This document shows, piece after piece, positions 32,583 to 34,124 of a stretch of 34,124 nt of DNA (position 1 is the first letter of the stretch; every line of letters begins with the position of its first letter). The stretch is from positions 1 to 34,124 of the forward strand of contig JAPFCT010000399.1 in NCBI GenBank assembly GCA_026169575.1. Direction: 5' to 3'. This DNA comes from Faecalimonas sp. Its GTDB lineage: Bacteria; Bacillota_A; Clostridia; Lachnospirales; Lachnospiraceae. The notes under the pieces were generated by a model. It did not search any database and was not told the DNA's origin. It saw nothing but the letters and a program-made list of their open reading frames with translations. Position numbers and translations under genes: made by a program.

Positions 32583-33374
32583 ATGAAATCCAAAAGAAAA
32601 ACATCCAATACTTTATGTATCATCGCTTCTGCATTATTTGTAATACTACTTTTTGTTCCAGAGAGTAAAAATCGTTTCCTGCCAGCAGGCGTGGGAATTA
32701 TAGGTCTTTTTATAATTGCTGGTTCCTTGATTCTTCCGGTTTTTCCAAAAGTTTCACACAAACTGATGTATCGCCGGACAAAAGATCAGCAAAAGCCGTG
32801 GACATGGCTGAAAAATACCGAACCTGTCACCGATGCAGAAAAACTTCTCTGGAGACAGATCAGTTACCAGATTACAGATAAACTTCAGGCTGCCTTTCCG
32901 GATGCCACATGGGAATTTCAGAAACATCCCTCTATGGAGCAGTTGTTAAATGGCTGTACAATCCGCCTTCGTACTTTTCATACAGAAGACTATAACTTTG
33001 CGGAAGTACACATGAATCCGTATGGATACCTAGAGTTTCAGATGCTGACAATTTCCAGTTTAAAAAAATCACCGGAGCCTTGTGAAGATGGAAATACACC
33101 GCAAGCCGATCCAGAATCCTGGTATGCTCTCATTGGAAAAATCAAACTGGAAAATCTCATCGGACAACTACATGCCAAGGGCCATAAGAAACTTTATATC
33201 AATGAATCCGGACAGATCTATATTCAGAACGGAAATACACCAGAAATCAAAGATCGCTTTGACTATTTTCCGCCCCGCAATTACTGGGATGTTCTGATTA
33301 CCCTTTTCCAGAAGGATGATCTGACCGCCAAAGAAACAGATCAGGCACTTGAGTTGTCCTGGATCAAAGAATAG
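32583..33374 (+). CDS. Two-helix membrane protein, unknown
   Basis: This 263-residue protein has two N-terminal membrane helices (about 10-27, LCIIASALFVILLFVPES, and 31-54, FLPAGVGIIGLFIIAGSLILPVF). A cytosolic alpha/beta domain of about 200 residues follows (DAEKLLWRQISYQITDKLQAAFPDATWEF, GCTIRLRTFHTEDYNFAEVHMNPYGYLEFQML). No catalytic motif stands out. AAAGGAG precedes ATG32583. It lies 13 bases before the next gene. Comparable proteins occur in transfer regions of clostridial elements, but I cannot assign a role. Confidence 0.7.
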   Translation: MKSKRKTSNTLCIIASALFVILLFVPESKNRFLPAGVGIIGLFIIAGSLILPVFPKVSHKLMYRRTKDQQKPWTWLKNTEPVTDAEKLLWRQISYQITDKLQAAFPDATWEFQKHPSMEQLLNGCTIRLRTFHTEDYNFAEVHMNPYGYLEFQMLTISSLKKSPEPCEDGNTPQADPESWYALIGKIKLENLIGQLHAKGHKKLYINESGQIYIQNGNTPEIKDRFDYFPPRNYWDVLITLFQKDDLTAKETDQALELSWIKE

Positions 33375-33387
33375 GAGGGATCAAAAA

Positions 33388-34124
33388 ATGTCAAATACAA
33401 AATTAGTACCAACATGGACTTTTCAGCGCTCACTACCGGAACCATTTGATGTATATTCAGGCCGCAGCGCCGTATTTAAAAATATTTCTTCCAGATATTG
33501 TACTCAGCCTCAAAAAAAGGCAACACTTCATGCAGCAACCCTGCAGGCAGTATTTGCCTATATGGATTTGGAAAATCCACCGGCTGGAAAAACGCCAGAA
33601 GAATTAGGTGCCATCGGAAGCCAGTCCAATAATTTTACGATTGCAGAATATCCAAGCCGAACCGGGCAGCTCCATGTAGTGATTTATAACCGCATCACCG
33701 GAAAATTCATTGCAGGTAAATTTGAACAGCCATTGGATCTGGAAACCCAATCCGACGCTTATCAGTTTGCAGACACAGGAAATTCCGGTTCTGCGCTGTA
33801 CTTTGCTCTCATGCCAACATTCCTTGGTGACGAAGAGTTTAGTGAAAAATATCAGGAATTGAAAGAACAACGGGAACGCGGGTATCCGGATATAGATGAA
33901 GCTGCTCAGACAGCGGCTATCCTCTGTGATAATGTTTACCGTCGAATCCGCTATGGTGACTCACTCCCTTCCGGAAATATCAAAAATGATATTCCAACGA
34001 AAGGAACGATTCAGCGGCTCACTCCCTTAAACATTCAAAAAGGGGTATTTGCCCCAACTGATGTGATACAAGGAACCTTTCAGGTTTTAAAAAGCGGAGT
34101 CAGTTACAAGCGCAGCCATACTAC
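33388..34124 (+). CDS. Partial gene, unknown conjugation-region protein (runs off window)
   Basis: ATG33388 follows AGGAGG by about ten bases and opens a frame with no stop through the last base, so at least 245 codons are present. The product starts MSNTKLVPTWTFQRSLPEPF and contains SGKPxEELG-like, charged and polar segments (EKYQELKEQRERGYPDIDEAA near 155-175). It has no N-terminal signal peptide and no visible Walker motif so far. The C-terminal half lies outside the window. An AAA-type ATPase with a long N-terminal domain is possible, but I do not see evidence here. It follows the membrane protein by 13 bases, so they are an operon. Confidence 0.75.
   Translation, partial: MSNTKLVPTWTFQRSLPEPFDVYSGRSAVFKNISSRYCTQPQKKATLHAATLQAVFAYMDLENPPAGKTPEELGAIGSQSNNFTIAEYPSRTGQLHVVIYNRITGKFIAGKFEQPLDLETQSDAYQFADTGNSGSALYFALMPTFLGDEEFSEKYQELKEQRERGYPDIDEAAQTAAILCDNVYRRIRYGDSLPSGNIKNDIPTKGTIQRLTPLNIQKGVFAPTDVIQGTFQVLKSGVSYKRSHT

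Overview
The window looks like part of an integrative and conjugative element (ICE) of the broad Tn916/Tn1549 type from a gut-type low-to-mid GC Firmicute, most likely a Clostridia/Lachnospiraceae relative. The evidence is strong AGGAGG-type ribosome binding sites, mostly co-directional operons, clostridial-type VirB4 and VirD4 conjugation ATPases, a sortase-anchored adhesin, and a Tn1549-like sigma/HTH/xis/int module. No species can be named from the sequence alone.

Layout. (1) 1-3900: the 3' remnant of an MFS drug-efflux gene, a structured leader with a micro-ORF, then the recombination module: sigma-70-like factor, small HTH protein, a 490-bp structured intergenic region, excisionase and tyrosine integrase. 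The integrase is followed by the 3' part of a tRNA-Arg(CCT) gene with its own terminator on the minus strand. This is the likely attachment core, and repeated TTAGC motifs lie on both sides of it. (2) 4181-11567: plus-strand accessory and mobilisation genes: a winged-helix protein, an ArpU-like protein, DUF5697-like and DUF6100-like proteins, a replication-relaxation-like protein, the VirD4 coupling ATPase and an S1-domain protein. (3) 11578-14403: a reverse-oriented AT-rich cargo operon: small 2-TM protein, GNAT acetyltransferase, CPBP membrane protease, nucleoside phosphorylase-family enzyme and small anchored protein. (4) 14471-22466: the type IV secretion core: pilin-like protein, VirB6/TrbL-like membrane protein, Gly-rich secreted protein, lysozyme plus C39 peptidase, DUF5038-like protein and a PrgI-VirB4 fusion. 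(5) 22521-26498: a 1325-residue adhesin with a thioester-like head, SpaA/Cna-B domains, four VaFE-like repeats of about 121 residues and a sortase signal. (6) 26568-29582: small regulatory and membrane genes including a zinc-finger protein and a second sigma factor. (7) 29590-31488: a reverse-oriented two-gene ATPase plus RloB cassette resembling the AbiL abortive-infection system, with its own promoter and terminator. (8) 31634 to the end: a leader RNA/attenuator candidate, an SSB, a membrane protein and an open gene running off the window.

How it works together. Sigma, Xis and Int would control excision and integration at the tRNA. VirD4 would pass DNA to a channel built by the VirB4, VirB6-like and VirB2-like proteins, with the lysozyme/peptidase opening the wall and the adhesin promoting cell contact. 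SSB would protect transferred DNA. Two near-identical promoter/operator blocks, at 5961 and 14471 and each followed closely by a terminator hairpin, suggest coordinated control of two transfer operons. The defence cassette and the nucleosidase/protease operon are passengers. No relaxase gene is visible in this window.
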